Shown piece after piece: positions 1 to 8,778 of a stretch of DNA of 64,000 bases. Every line of letters begins with the position of its first letter. Within the stretch, counting starts at the first letter, position 1. This DNA comes from Marinobacter nanhaiticus D15-8W (GTDB lineage: Bacteria > Pseudomonadota > Gammaproteobacteria > Pseudomonadales > Oleiphilaceae). The notes under the pieces are model-generated. The model had not been told where the DNA came from and made no database searches. It saw nothing but the letters and a program-made list of their open reading frames with translations. Made by a program: the position numbers and the translations under genes. Location: positions 1,426,001 to 1,490,000 of the forward strand of contig NZ_AP028878.1 in assembly GCF_036511935.1 (NCBI RefSeq). Reading direction: 5' to 3'.

Positions 1-182
1 CGTTTTAATGGTCTGGTGCGATCCCTCGCGCTTGGCGGGAAAACACATCGTCTGCCATATCCTTATGTTATCGGGCCACGTCCGTATCTCATACGCCCGA
101 TCCATAATTGCGTCTGCGTCCATACTCCACGATTATCAAATGCCCGCAGGAGTTCACGATGACGGATGCGGAGACGCTCGCG
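1..182. other. Unassigned window edge
   Basis: No convincing gene lies here. A short plus-strand reading frame from about position 8 runs into the 3' end of the antisense permease gene and has no family features. This stretch is probably intergenic, or the tail of a region outside the window. Confidence 0.4.
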
Positions 183-1211
183 TTACGGCAGGCGTATCGA
201 GTCTCCCAACACTTTGCGGATATAGAGCAAACGCACCAACACCAACGCGACAACCGTAAGCGGCGTTGCCAGCAGTAGGCCCAGCACGCCGAACATCAGG
301 CTCATCAGCAATTGCACGGCCAGAAGTAGTGCCGGGGCGATAGCCAGGTTGCGCTGCTGAATGAGTGGCGTTATCAGGTAACTTTCCAGGGTCTGGATAG
401 CAAGGTAGAGCAGCACGACCCACAGGGCCATTGAGGGGCTTACGGACCAGCCGACCAGGACGGCTGGAATGACTGACAGGATCGGTCCGATATTGGGAAT
501 GAATGAAAGCGCAGCCGCTACGAACGCCAACGCGGCAGCTGAAGGAATACCGAGGGCGAACAGGCCAATCCAGGTCAGTATCCCGACGACACTCAGAGAC
601 AGCAAGCGTCCTAATAGCCACCAGCGGAGGGCGTGACCCAGTTCATCGAGAAGTCGCTCTGCGACATCCCTGCGGCGCGGTACGACGAGCTGTATCACAC
701 CGCTCTTGTACAGACCCGGTGTCGCCGCGAAATAGGTGCCGGTGACCATGATAAAGAGAAGTGCAGTAATCGCACCCAGGGTCGAAGAGAACATACCGGC
801 GATTCGGCTGAAGTTTTCGGCAGTCAACAAGGCTCTACTCTGCTGCTCGGAGAGCCGGAAAGCCTCACTCAGGAACGTATGCTGATGCACTTGCGACTTC
901 AGCTCCTGCAGTATCTCCGGCAATAGTTGTTGCAGTTGCTGAACACCGCTGAGCACTTTGGGGCCAAACTGCCAGATTATCAGCGCGACCACGGCCAGCG
1001 AAGACAGGAGCGAGAGCACCACCGCCAGCCGATACGGGACATGGGCATGCCGACTTGTAAAGCCGGCGACACCGCTCAACGCGAGCCCCCAAAGCATGCC
1101 TCCGAAAAGCAGCAGGAAGAAATCTGAATAGAACCAGAAGCCCAACAGCAGGAGGACTGTGGCGGTAACCAGGCCGATGATCTTGAGGCTGTTCAGGATC
1201 AACGAATCCAT
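183..1211 (-). CDS. AI-2E family transporter (PerM/YdiK-like permease)
   Basis: A 342-residue polytopic inner-membrane protein. It has paired N-terminal hydrophobic segments (about residues 10-60), a soluble, Gln/Glu-rich central stretch (about 90-150) and a C-terminal block of hydrophobic helices (about 150-330). It carries the family-typical stretches FIPNIGPILSVIPAVLVG and LLATPLTVV. This architecture and length match the AI-2E transporter/PerM family, in which members export autoinducer-2 or small solutes or exchange Na+/H+; the substrate cannot be inferred here. The start is supported by AAGGAT a few bases upstream. It stands alone, with a 130-bp gap to the next minus-strand gene. Confidence 0.85.
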   Translation of the reverse strand: MDSLILNSLKIIGLVTATVLLLLGFWFYSDFFLLLFGGMLWGLALSGVAGFTSRHAHVPYRLAVVLSLLSSLAVVALIIWQFGPKVLSGVQQLQQLLPEILQELKSQVHQHTFLSEAFRLSEQQSRALLTAENFSRIAGMFSSTLGAITALLFIMVTGTYFAATPGLYKSGVIQLVVPRRRDVAERLLDELGHALRWWLLGRLLSLSVVGILTWIGLFALGIPSAAALAFVAAALSFIPNIGPILSVIPAVLVGWSVSPSMALWVVLLYLAIQTLESYLITPLIQQRNLAIAPALLLAVQLLMSLMFGVLGLLLATPLTVVALVLVRLLYIRKVLGDSIRLP

Positions 1212-1341
1212 TAACTATCCTTGTCTTTGGCGTAGTCGACATTCTGTGCCAACCCTCACTGTGCCGTTTCCGGTATGGTGAGATCAATTAACACGGGTTA
1301 CTGAGAGGAAGGAGCGTACGTTGACGTCATGTTTATCACGA

Positions 1342-2373
1342 TTACGGCGTCAGTATCTTTATCTCCCGGTTCCATCGATCCATAAACGCCTTACGGCGCA
1401 TGGGATCGACAAAAGCCAGCAACGAGGCGTCGATAGGAATCGGGTAGAGGCGTTCGCCCACCTGGTCGCGCAGGCGTTGAGCGGTGTAGGGGCCGATGAC
1501 GTCAGGCAGCACACTGAATAGCGGCGTACTTCCGGCGAGGGTCTTCTGACCTTCGACGCTGAGCAGGAAATCCACGAAGATCCTGGCGGCGACCGGATGT
1601 GGGGCGTCCCGGTGTACGAACGCCATACGCATCATGACCAGGGCATAGTCCTGGGGGATCTGGACGATCAGGTCAGGGTGACTGCGTGCCCAGTGCATGG
1701 CGTAGGAACCCAGAAGGTTATAGCCCACCCAGTAGGTGCCATCAGTGAGGCCTTCGAGCATGTCCCGGGTGTTGTTCTCGAGGATGACTCCTGCGGCACC
1801 CATGGCGGCCACGAGATCCCAGAACCGGGGGGAATAGCGGGCATCCTGCTGGAAAAGTGTATAGCCGATCCCGCTCCCCGAAGGTGAATAAGTGGTGACG
1901 CGCCCTTTGAGCAAGTCCTGGTGGCTCTCGAGCAGGGTATGAAGGTCCGCATGTGTGGTCGGCGGCATCATGTGACGCGCCAGGTCGAGCCGATACACGG
2001 TGACGATCGGTTCGAACGTGAAACCGAAGACTTCATTACGCCACTTGGCCCATTCAGGCCAGTTGCGGGCGGCGTCGCTGTCCACGGGCTGGGCCAGCCC
2101 CTCGTTGACCCTGGCCATCTGCCACGGCATGGCGGAACTGATGACAACATCCGGGGCAGGCCGGGCGTGGCGCGCTTTCTCGTCGACATCCAGCGTGGAT
2201 CGGTCGTTATAACGCAAGTCGATCTCAGGGTGGGCGCGCTCAAAAGCCTCGAGCAAGGGCGCGACGACCTGCCGGTCCAGGGCGGCCTCGACTTCAAGGG
2301 GCGTTCTGGCCTGGGCTATGGCCAGCGCGGGTAACAGCCAGAGCAGGAGATACGTCGGTAACCGATTCCTCAT
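1342..2373 (-). CDS. Orphan ABC-type periplasmic binding protein coupled to TctDE
   Basis: 343 residues with a cleavable signal peptide (MRNRLPTYLLLWLLPALAIA, residues 1-20). The mature part has an iron/polyol-type extracellular solute-binding fold, recognisable from a DVVISSAMP stretch near residue 75, a PSGSGIGY loop near 165 and a C-terminal YPIPID. No permease or ATPase gene is near. Its ATG overlaps the stop of the sensor kinase gene by 4 bp (ATGA), so it is the third gene of a tctD-tctE-binding-protein operon. This suggests a ligand-sensing role with the kinase rather than transport; that role is inference. Confidence 0.8.
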   Translation of the reverse strand: MRNRLPTYLLLWLLPALAIAQARTPLEVEAALDRQVVAPLLEAFERAHPEIDLRYNDRSTLDVDEKARHARPAPDVVISSAMPWQMARVNEGLAQPVDSDAARNWPEWAKWRNEVFGFTFEPIVTVYRLDLARHMMPPTTHADLHTLLESHQDLLKGRVTTYSPSGSGIGYTLFQQDARYSPRFWDLVAAMGAAGVILENNTRDMLEGLTDGTYWVGYNLLGSYAMHWARSHPDLIVQIPQDYALVMMRMAFVHRDAPHPVAARIFVDFLLSVEGQKTLAGSTPLFSVLPDVIGPYTAQRLRDQVGERLYPIPIDASLLAFVDPMRRKAFMDRWNREIKILTP

Positions 2374-3770
2374 TTCAGGTTTTCTCCCTCCAGGATGGGA
2401 AAACGCACGCCTACCCAGAGCCCCTTTTCGGGTTCGCTGCGGACCTCCAAGGTGGCGTGATGACGGCGGGCGATCGAGTCGACGATGGCGAGGCCCAGGC
2501 CTGAACCCTCAGTATCCTGGCGTCCGCCACGTTCGAAGGGTTGGTGCAGGCGATCCAGCAGATCGCGATTGACGCCGGGACCGTTGTCCCGAATGGTCAG
2601 CAGGGCAGTATTGTTTAGCCGGGCCAGGCCGAGGGTGATCTCGCTCCCGGGTGGTGTGTAGCGTAAGGCGTTGTCGATCAGGTTGCCGATCATTTCCCGC
2701 AGTGACCAGGGTTCTCCCTGCACCGGAACCGGCCCGTCCGGCATGTCGCCCAGTCCCAGGTCGTGATACCGCGCATCATCGCGTTCTGCCCATTCCATGA
2801 CTGTTTCACGCAGTAGGGAGGCCAGGTCGATCCGGCTCGGCGTGCCTTCCTCACCGTGGCGCAAGCGTGCCAGGCTCAGTAACTGCCCCGCCAGACGACT
2901 GGTGCGTGCGGAGCTGTCATGCACGGTTTGCAGGGCCTGGCGCCAATCTTCCGGGCGGTTGCTGTGCAGTGCCAACTCACTGGTGCTCTGCAAACCCGCG
3001 AGCGGCGTCTTGAGCTGGTGACTGGCATCGGCGGTGAAACGCAACAGCGCATCGCGGCCTTCGCGCTGGCGTTCGAACAGGGCATTCAGCGTATCCGCCA
3101 TATCGTAGAGTTCGCCGGGTACCTTGGCGTTCAGCGGGCTGACATCGTCGGCATCCCGTTGGCGTATCAGGTGACGCAACCGGCGCACCGGTCCCAGCGC
3201 CGTACGGATCGCAAGCAGCATTAACAGCCCTGTGAGTATGACCATGGCCACAAAGCGGGTCAGGGCCCGCGCGAAAAGATCCCTGGCCAGGGCTTCGCGG
3301 CCGGACAGGGTGTGGCTGACCCAGATCTGTACGGGCTCGACGGATTCCCAGCCGGCGGATTTCAGCTCGCGACCGTAGAGTCGGATCGGGGCGCCCTGGT
3401 AGTCGACGAATTGCCAAACTGGTTTGCTCTGGGCGTTGACGCGCAATTGATCTGTCACCACGCCTTCGAGATTCCCGGTGACTTCACGGCCTTCCGTATC
3501 GAGGATGGTATAGAACACGCGCTCCTGCTGGTCGGTGGCGAGGATTTGGAATGCGGCTGCCGGTATTTCCACTACGGGGCGGCCATCCTGCCACTGGATC
3601 GCCTCGGCGATGGTCAGACTGGCGGCTTCGAGTTGACTGTCGAAGGCACGGTTCGCTGCCCGTTGGGCGCTGGTGTACGCCTCAACCAACAGAAATGTGC
3701 CCAGTACGCCGACGGTGGCCAGGAGCCATACGCCCAACCGACGTTTGAGCGTGCCATCGATGATGATCAC
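2370..3770 (-). CDS. tctE: TctE-like sensor histidine kinase
   Basis: 466 residues. An N-terminal membrane helix (about 12-30), a periplasmic sensor region of the two-component-sensor 1 type (about 31-165), a second helix (about 172-192), a HAMP-like linker, then the dimerisation domain with phospho-accepting His251 in SHQLKTPLAGL. The ATPase domain follows, with N box NLIDNALRYTPPG, G1 DNGPGV and G2 GSGLGLAIVDS. It should phosphorylate the response regulator encoded just upstream, whose stop overlaps its ATG by 4 bp. Position opposite tctCBA and the overall architecture support the TctE assignment for tricarboxylate sensing; the ligand is not proven by sequence. Confidence 0.88.
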   Translation of the reverse strand: MIIIDGTLKRRLGVWLLATVGVLGTFLLVEAYTSAQRAANRAFDSQLEAASLTIAEAIQWQDGRPVVEIPAAAFQILATDQQERVFYTILDTEGREVTGNLEGVVTDQLRVNAQSKPVWQFVDYQGAPIRLYGRELKSAGWESVEPVQIWVSHTLSGREALARDLFARALTRFVAMVILTGLLMLLAIRTALGPVRRLRHLIRQRDADDVSPLNAKVPGELYDMADTLNALFERQREGRDALLRFTADASHQLKTPLAGLQSTSELALHSNRPEDWRQALQTVHDSSARTSRLAGQLLSLARLRHGEEGTPSRIDLASLLRETVMEWAERDDARYHDLGLGDMPDGPVPVQGEPWSLREMIGNLIDNALRYTPPGSEITLGLARLNNTALLTIRDNGPGVNRDLLDRLHQPFERGGRQDTEGSGLGLAIVDSIARRHHATLEVRSEPEKGLWVGVRFPILEGENLK

Positions 3771-4435
3771 GCAGGATCGTCCTCCAGCCGGTAACCCAGC
3801 CCGCGTAGCGTGCGGATATGGACACCGCTGCCCTGGAGTCGCTTGCGCAGCCTGCTGATGTATAGATCGAGGGCGTTGGGCCCGGCCTCGCCAAAACCGA
3901 ACAGCCGATCAATCAGTTGCTCCCGGGGCGCGATGCGCCCGGCGTGGAGCAGCAGGCCCTCCATTAACCCCAGCTCCCGAGGCGGCAGGTCCATGCGCTC
4001 ACCGTGCAGGGTGACTTCACCGGATGCAGGGTCAAAGCACAGCGGGCCGAACCGGAGCCTGTTGTCGGTGCGTTGTTGGCTACGGCGGAGCAGCGCGCGT
4101 ACCCGGGCCTGGAGCTCGGCCAGGGAGAAAGGCTTGGTCAGGTAGTCGTCGGCGCCCAGGTCGAGTCCCTCGACGCGCTCGGCGACGCCATCGCGGGCAG
4201 TCAGGATCATGACCGGTGTGGCATCCCCGTGTTTGCGTATCTCCTCCAGCAACGACAGGCCGCTGCCGTCCGGGAGTCCCAGGTCGAGGACCACCAGATC
4301 GAACTGACTGTGCGCCATCGCCGCCCGCGCCTCTCTCAGACTGGCGAATATCTCCACCGTATTGCCCAGCGGGGCAAGGCCCTGGGTCAGGGAATCGGCG
4401 ATCAACGGATCGTCCTCGACGACAAGCAGGCGCAT
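3767..4435 (-). CDS. tctD: TctD-like OmpR-family response regulator
   Basis: 222 residues. The receiver domain (1-115) has the acidic pair EDD at 7-9, phospho-acceptor Asp51 (VVLDLGLPDGSG), the conserved Thr in LTAR and Lys101 in YLTKPF. The C-terminal winged-helix DNA-binding domain (about 125-218) ends in the typical YISRLRKRL and RTLRGLGYRL segments. First gene of the tctD-tctE-binding-protein operon and divergent from tctC, the usual arrangement for control of a tripartite tricarboxylate transporter. A tandem 10-bp direct repeat in the shared 155-bp promoter region is a likely binding site. Confidence 0.9.
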   Translation of the reverse strand: MRLLVVEDDPLIADSLTQGLAPLGNTVEIFASLREARAAMAHSQFDLVVLDLGLPDGSGLSLLEEIRKHGDATPVMILTARDGVAERVEGLDLGADDYLTKPFSLAELQARVRALLRRSQQRTDNRLRFGPLCFDPASGEVTLHGERMDLPPRELGLMEGLLLHAGRIAPREQLIDRLFGFGEAGPNALDLYISRLRKRLQGSGVHIRTLRGLGYRLEDDPA

Positions 4436-4477
4436 GGTTTCCGGCTCTCACAGGTGGGGGCGGCAATGAAAGGCAAC

Positions 4478-4498
4478 TGACAGGTTGATGACAGGTTG
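4478..4498. promoter_or_regulatory. Tandem direct repeat, candidate TctD binding site
   Basis: TGACAGGTTG occurs twice (4478-4487 and 4489-4498), an 11-bp period, in the divergent tctD/tctC intergenic region about 93 bp before tctC. OmpR/PhoB-family regulators bind direct repeats with about one helical turn spacing, so this is a good operator candidate. A weaker related string (CACAGGTGG) lies about 30 bp upstream. Confidence 0.55.
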
Positions 4499-4590
4499 CG
4501 TCCCTAGAATGAATCGGGTCATCGACATGATGAACGGCGGGGACGTTTCCTGACGCCCTCGCGGCAAAACAAATACAACAGGAGTCCAAC

Positions 4591-5577
4591 ATGAAATTCA
4601 ACTCCGCATTCCTTCGCTGGTCTGCGCCGCTGGTTATGGGCGCGGCACTGATGACCGGCAACGCGCATGCCCAATCCGAAACCACCGAATGTATCGCGCC
4701 CGCCAAACCCGGCGGTGGCTACGACCTGACCTGTCGGCTGGCGGCCAACGGCCTGCAGGAGACCGGGCTGATCGACAAGCCCATGATGGTCAGTTACATG
4801 CCTGGCGGTATCGGTGCGGTCGCGTACAACCACGTCAATGGCGTGCGCGATGACGACCCCAACCTTATTGTCGCGGCCAGTACCGGTGCCGCAGTCAACC
4901 TGGCCCTGGGTAAGTTCGGCCAGTACGACGCTGACGAGGTTCGCTGGGTCGGCGCACTGGGTGTCGACTACGGCGCTATCGTGGTCAAGGCCGATGCACC
5001 CTGGAAAACCCTTGATGAACTCATGAAGGACCTTAAGGGCCAGCCCAACAAGATCGTGTTTGGTGCCGGCGGCACCGTAGGCAGCCAGGACTGGATGAAG
5101 GCAGCACTGACCGCGAAGGCGGCAGGTATTTCCCCACGGGAGCTTCGCTATGTGGCGTTTGAAGGCGGTGGCGAATCCTTGGCGGCACTGCTCGGTGACC
5201 ACATCGAGGTGTTCACCGGTGACCTGTCCGAACTGCGCCCGCATCTGGAAAGCGGCAAGATCCGTGTGCTCGCCTCCCTGTCAGAGGAGCGCATGGGCGA
5301 GCCCTATGAGGGGATTCCCACCGCGGCCGAGCAAGGCTATGACGTTCAGTGGCCGATCTGGCGCGGCTATTACATGGGGCCGGATGTGAATGACGAAGCC
5401 TACCAGAAGTGGGTGAGCAAGCTTGAAAAGCTGGCCGGCAAGGAGAAGTTCGCCGAGATGCGGGAAGCGCGCGGTCTGTTCCCCATGTCCCGTTTCGGCG
5501 ACAGCTTCGACACTTATGTGAAGGATCAGGTCGTCCAGTTCAAGCAGCTCGCTGAAGAAGTAGGGCTGAAGCAATGA
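4591..5577 (+). CDS. tctC: Tripartite tricarboxylate transporter binding protein TctC
   Basis: 328 residues with an N-terminal signal peptide ending in GNAHA (cleavage near residue 27). The mature protein has the TTT/Bug-family binding-protein fold: PGGGYDLTCR near the start, YMPGGIGAVAYN, then GAGGTVGSQDWM and a C-terminal FKQLAEEVGL. It captures a tricarboxylate or similar organic acid in the periplasm for the TctAB permease. CAGGAG precedes the ATG. Its stop overlaps the start of tctB by 4 bp (ATGA), so the genes are translationally coupled. The exact substrate (citrate, tricarballylate, other) cannot be fixed from sequence alone. Confidence 0.93.
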   Translation: MKFNSAFLRWSAPLVMGAALMTGNAHAQSETTECIAPAKPGGGYDLTCRLAANGLQETGLIDKPMMVSYMPGGIGAVAYNHVNGVRDDDPNLIVAASTGAAVNLALGKFGQYDADEVRWVGALGVDYGAIVVKADAPWKTLDELMKDLKGQPNKIVFGAGGTVGSQDWMKAALTAKAAGISPRELRYVAFEGGGESLAALLGDHIEVFTGDLSELRPHLESGKIRVLASLSEERMGEPYEGIPTAAEQGYDVQWPIWRGYYMGPDVNDEAYQKWVSKLEKLAGKEKFAEMREARGLFPMSRFGDSFDTYVKDQVVQFKQLAEEVGLKQ

Positions 5578-6023
5578 GGATCGCCGCCGACCGTATTCTG
5601 GGGCTCGCCTTGATCGGTCTGGCGGCATTCGCCGCCTTCAATGCCACCCAGTTCCAGGTCACGTTCAGCTACGAGCCCGTCGGGCCCAAAGCGTTTCCCA
5701 TCCTGCTCTCGGTGGTATTGGCGGCCCTGTCGCTGGTGCTTGTATTCCGCCCGGGCGAGAACGGGGAATGGCCTGAAAAGCAGGTGGTGCTGAAACTGGT
5801 GGCGGTGCTGGCCGTGCTCCTGGTCTATGCATTGTTGTTCACTCGCCTTGGATTCCTCGTGACCACCTTCCTGGCGGTATTCTCCCTATCGCGTCTGTTC
5901 GATGCCACCTGGCTCAAGGCATTGGTGGCAGGCGTCCTGATGGCCATCGGGAGCTACTACCTGTTCACCCTCGGGCTTGGAATTTCCTTGCCAGGCGGCC
6001 GTTGGCTGCCCGATTTCAACTGA
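5574..6023 (+). CDS. tctB: TTT transporter small membrane subunit TctB
   Basis: 149 residues with about four predicted membrane helices (near 8-28, 40-60, 75-95 and 100-135) and a typical YEPVGPKAFP loop around residue 35. This size and topology match the small, poorly conserved TctB subunit that pairs with the large TctA channel. It sits between tctC and tctA: its start overlaps tctC and its stop lies 10 bp before the tctA start. Low sequence conservation is normal for TctB, so position contributes strongly to the call. Confidence 0.9.
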   Translation: MRIAADRILGLALIGLAAFAAFNATQFQVTFSYEPVGPKAFPILLSVVLAALSLVLVFRPGENGEWPEKQVVLKLVAVLAVLLVYALLFTRLGFLVTTFLAVFSLSRLFDATWLKALVAGVLMAIGSYYLFTLGLGISLPGGRWLPDFN

Positions 6024-6033
6024 GGTGCCTGGC

Positions 6034-7539
6034 ATGTTCGATTTTCTGATCCAAGGTTTTGATGTTGCCCTCAGCCCCCTTAACCTGGGGCTCGCATTCC
6101 TGGGCGCGTTGCTCGGGACGCTATTTGGCGCCTTGCCCGGTATCGGCCCGATCAACGGTATCGCCATCCTCATGCCGCTGGCCTATACCCTCGGCTTACC
6201 GGCTGAATCCGCCCTGATCCTTTTGGCTGGGGTGTACACCGGGGCCGAATACGGCGGACGCATGTCGAGCATCCTGCTCAATGTGCCAGGTGATGCCGGC
6301 GCCGTCATGACTACCCTCGACGGTCACCCGTTGGCCAAGAAAGGGTTGGCAGGCCCGGCCCTGGGGCTGTCGGCCGTCAGCTCCTTCGTAGGTGCAACGA
6401 TCGCAATCATCGGCCTGACGCTGTTTGCGCCCCTGTTGGCGGAAGTGGCGGTGATGTTCGGCCCTGCTGAATTCTTTGCGCTGATGGTGTTCGCCTTTGC
6501 ATCCATGTCCGTGATGATGGGCAAGGACCCGATCAAGACCGGTATTGGTGCGGTGCTTGGTGTCATGGTCGCTATGGTCGGCGTGGATTCCGGAACCGGC
6601 GTCATGCGTTACACCTTCGGTATGGCTGAGCTTTACGACGGCGTCGACTTCGTCGTGATGATCATCGGTCTGTTTGCCATCAGCGAAATCCTGCTCATGC
6701 TGGAGCACGCCAACCGCAAGGACGCTAGCGACGAAATGCCGCCATTGGGCCGGGTCATGGTCAGTCTCAAGGAACTGCTCTACTGCAAGTGGACCATGCT
6801 GCGTAGCGGCGTGATCGGCTTTATCGTCGGTGTCCTGCCGGGAACCGGCGCGTCCGTTGCGGGCGCAGTGACTTACACGACTGAGAAGCGCCTGTCCGAC
6901 AAGGACAACACGTTCGGTACCGGTGATATGCGCGGGTTGGCGGCGCCGGAGGCGGGCAACAACGCGTCTGCGGCAGGTTCGTTCGTGCCCATGCTGACGT
7001 TGGGGATTCCAGGTTCGGGTACTACGGCAGTGCTGCTCGGTGCTCTGATGCTCTACAACATTACCCCGGGCCCAATGCTGTTTTCGGAGCGCCCGGAAGT
7101 GGCGGGCGGCCTGATTGCCTCGCTCTACATCGGCAATATCGTGCTCCTCGCACTCAATCTGCCGCTGGCCGGCCTGTTCGCCAAGGTGTTGACGATTCCC
7201 CGCTGGGTGCTGGTGCCCGGCATCGCCATCCTGGCGTTCGTCGGTGTCTTCCAGTTGCACTCTGACCTGATGGCCATCTACCTGATGCTGATCATTGGTA
7301 TCTTCGGCTACGCCCTGCGCAAGCTGGGATTCTCGCTGGCGCCGGTGATCCTGGGTTACGTGCTGGGTGGTCTCATGGAGGATAACCTGCGCCGCGCCCT
7401 GTCGATCAGTGGTGGCGATGTGGGCATCCTCTGGCAATCGGGTATATCGATCGGGTTGTGGATCGCGGCGGTCCTGCTCGTTGCGGTGCCCTGGTTGTTG
7501 CCAAAGCTATTGTCCCGCAAGTCGCTGGCAAGCGCTTGA
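6034..7539 (+). CDS. tctA: TTT transporter large membrane subunit TctA
   Basis: 501 residues from the chosen ATG (MFDFLIQGFD), preceded by GAGGTG; a longer in-frame start at 5977 would overlap tctB and adds a non-conserved leader. About ten to twelve hydrophobic segments are visible. The family signatures are clear: GALPGIGPINGIAILMPL near residue 30, YGGRMSSILLNVPG near 75, GVLPGTGASVAGAVTY near 265 and MLTLGIPGSGTTAVLLGAL near 325. It forms the secondary-transport channel energised by ion gradient, with TctB in the membrane and TctC delivering ligand. Confidence 0.94.
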   Translation: MFDFLIQGFDVALSPLNLGLAFLGALLGTLFGALPGIGPINGIAILMPLAYTLGLPAESALILLAGVYTGAEYGGRMSSILLNVPGDAGAVMTTLDGHPLAKKGLAGPALGLSAVSSFVGATIAIIGLTLFAPLLAEVAVMFGPAEFFALMVFAFASMSVMMGKDPIKTGIGAVLGVMVAMVGVDSGTGVMRYTFGMAELYDGVDFVVMIIGLFAISEILLMLEHANRKDASDEMPPLGRVMVSLKELLYCKWTMLRSGVIGFIVGVLPGTGASVAGAVTYTTEKRLSDKDNTFGTGDMRGLAAPEAGNNASAAGSFVPMLTLGIPGSGTTAVLLGALMLYNITPGPMLFSERPEVAGGLIASLYIGNIVLLALNLPLAGLFAKVLTIPRWVLVPGIAILAFVGVFQLHSDLMAIYLMLIIGIFGYALRKLGFSLAPVILGYVLGGLMEDNLRRALSISGGDVGILWQSGISIGLWIAAVLLVAVPWLLPKLLSRKSLASA

Positions 7540-8615
7540 GTGCGACCTTGATCGATGCATTGAAAGATCGCTGTAGCGCCGGCAGCAGGCTGCTCCCGAC
7601 GCTCGCCGTTGGGGTCTGCGGCAGTGTTCTGGCCTACGCCGTGAATATGCCGCTGCCCTGGCTACTTGGGGCGTTGATTGCCACTACGGTACTCAGCCTC
7701 GCCGGTGTTCGCCTTCCCGCACCGGCGGGATCAAGGAAGGCCGTTCTGGTCGTGATTGGCGTCGTATTGGGCGCCGCCTTTACGCCGGATATGGCGGGGG
7801 ATGTTGGCCGCTGGGGCGCCAGCCTGGTCATCATGTTGCTTAGTACAGCGGTCATGATGGTCGTATCGGTGTGGCTCAGTCGCCGGGTCGCCGGCAATTC
7901 GGTGGATACGGCTATCTACGCCGGGATGCCGGGCGGCCTATCGGCCGTCACGCTGATGGCTGCGGACTCGGATGCGGACCTGCGTGTCGTGGGGCTTACC
8001 CATGCGGTGCGCATTCTGGTCCTGCTGCTGGCTATTCCTCCGGTATTGCAGCTGATCGGTCACGTAAGTCTGCAGGCCAACACCACCACACTGACGCAAT
8101 GGCTGGCCATGCCGGGGCTGGCCGATACCTTGATGCTTGTAGGATCCGGTATCGCCGGCGCATGGCTGGGGCGCATTCTCAGGTTGCCGAATCCGTTGCT
8201 GTTCGGGCCGGTGTTGGTGTCTGGAACCCTGCATATAACCGGTATCTGCGAGGCTACGATTCCGCCGGTGATCGTAGCCTTGGCCCAGATCGTGATCGGT
8301 GTGTCGGTCGGCGTGCGGTTTGTCGGGACGTCGCTGTCGTCGGTGGGGCTCAGCCTGATGATTGCAATAGTCCAGGCTCTGCTGTTAATGCTGATCGCCC
8401 TCGCCGCAGCGTGGGTTGGCCATCTGGTGACCGGTTATTCGCCGGCTGCGGCTTTGCTCGCGTATATGCCGGGTGGGGCGCCTGAGCTGAGTCTGGTGGC
8501 GCTGTCACTGAATATCGAGCCGGCTTTCGTGACCTCCCATCACCTGCTGCGAATCACCGTGCTGATCATGATCATGCCGCTGCTGTTGAATGTTCTTAAA
8601 CGGTGTCGCGTCTGA
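7536..8615 (+). CDS. AbrB-family membrane transporter (PF05145-type)
   Basis: About 359 residues, nearly all hydrophobic, with an internal duplication typical of the AbrB/ammonia-monooxygenase-like family: each half carries an AxMPGG motif (YAGMPGGLSAVTLMAADS and YMPGGAPELSLVALSL). No ATG start fits; the best start is TTG at 7536, whose TTGA overlaps the tctA stop (a second TTG at 7548 is possible). Longer upstream frames lie inside tctA. Tight coupling to tctA argues for an accessory role in uptake or export of the same organic acid. That role is inference; the family is not well characterised. Confidence 0.82.
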   Translation: MSATLIDALKDRCSAGSRLLPTLAVGVCGSVLAYAVNMPLPWLLGALIATTVLSLAGVRLPAPAGSRKAVLVVIGVVLGAAFTPDMAGDVGRWGASLVIMLLSTAVMMVVSVWLSRRVAGNSVDTAIYAGMPGGLSAVTLMAADSDADLRVVGLTHAVRILVLLLAIPPVLQLIGHVSLQANTTTLTQWLAMPGLADTLMLVGSGIAGAWLGRILRLPNPLLFGPVLVSGTLHITGICEATIPPVIVALAQIVIGVSVGVRFVGTSLSSVGLSLMIAIVQALLLMLIALAAAWVGHLVTGYSPAAALLAYMPGGAPELSLVALSLNIEPAFVTSHHLLRITVLIMIMPLLLNVLKRCRV

Positions 8616-8778
8616 TCCTTGAAGTTGCAACGTCCAGCGACTGAGCACAATTGAAACGAGACCCATTAAGTCGATGGGTTGTATCCTTTCCGCCAAACGC
8701 ACATATTGTCTTTAAGGACGTGTCTTTCGAGGTGTGATCGGGCACACCCTTCTGGATCGCGCAGGGAGGTGATCTCCA

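Noticed and set aside
6196..7437. 413-codon minus-strand open frame antisense to tctA
   Set aside because: His/Gln/Arg-rich with no domain, mirrors a high-GC gene; tctA on the other strand has all its family motifs.
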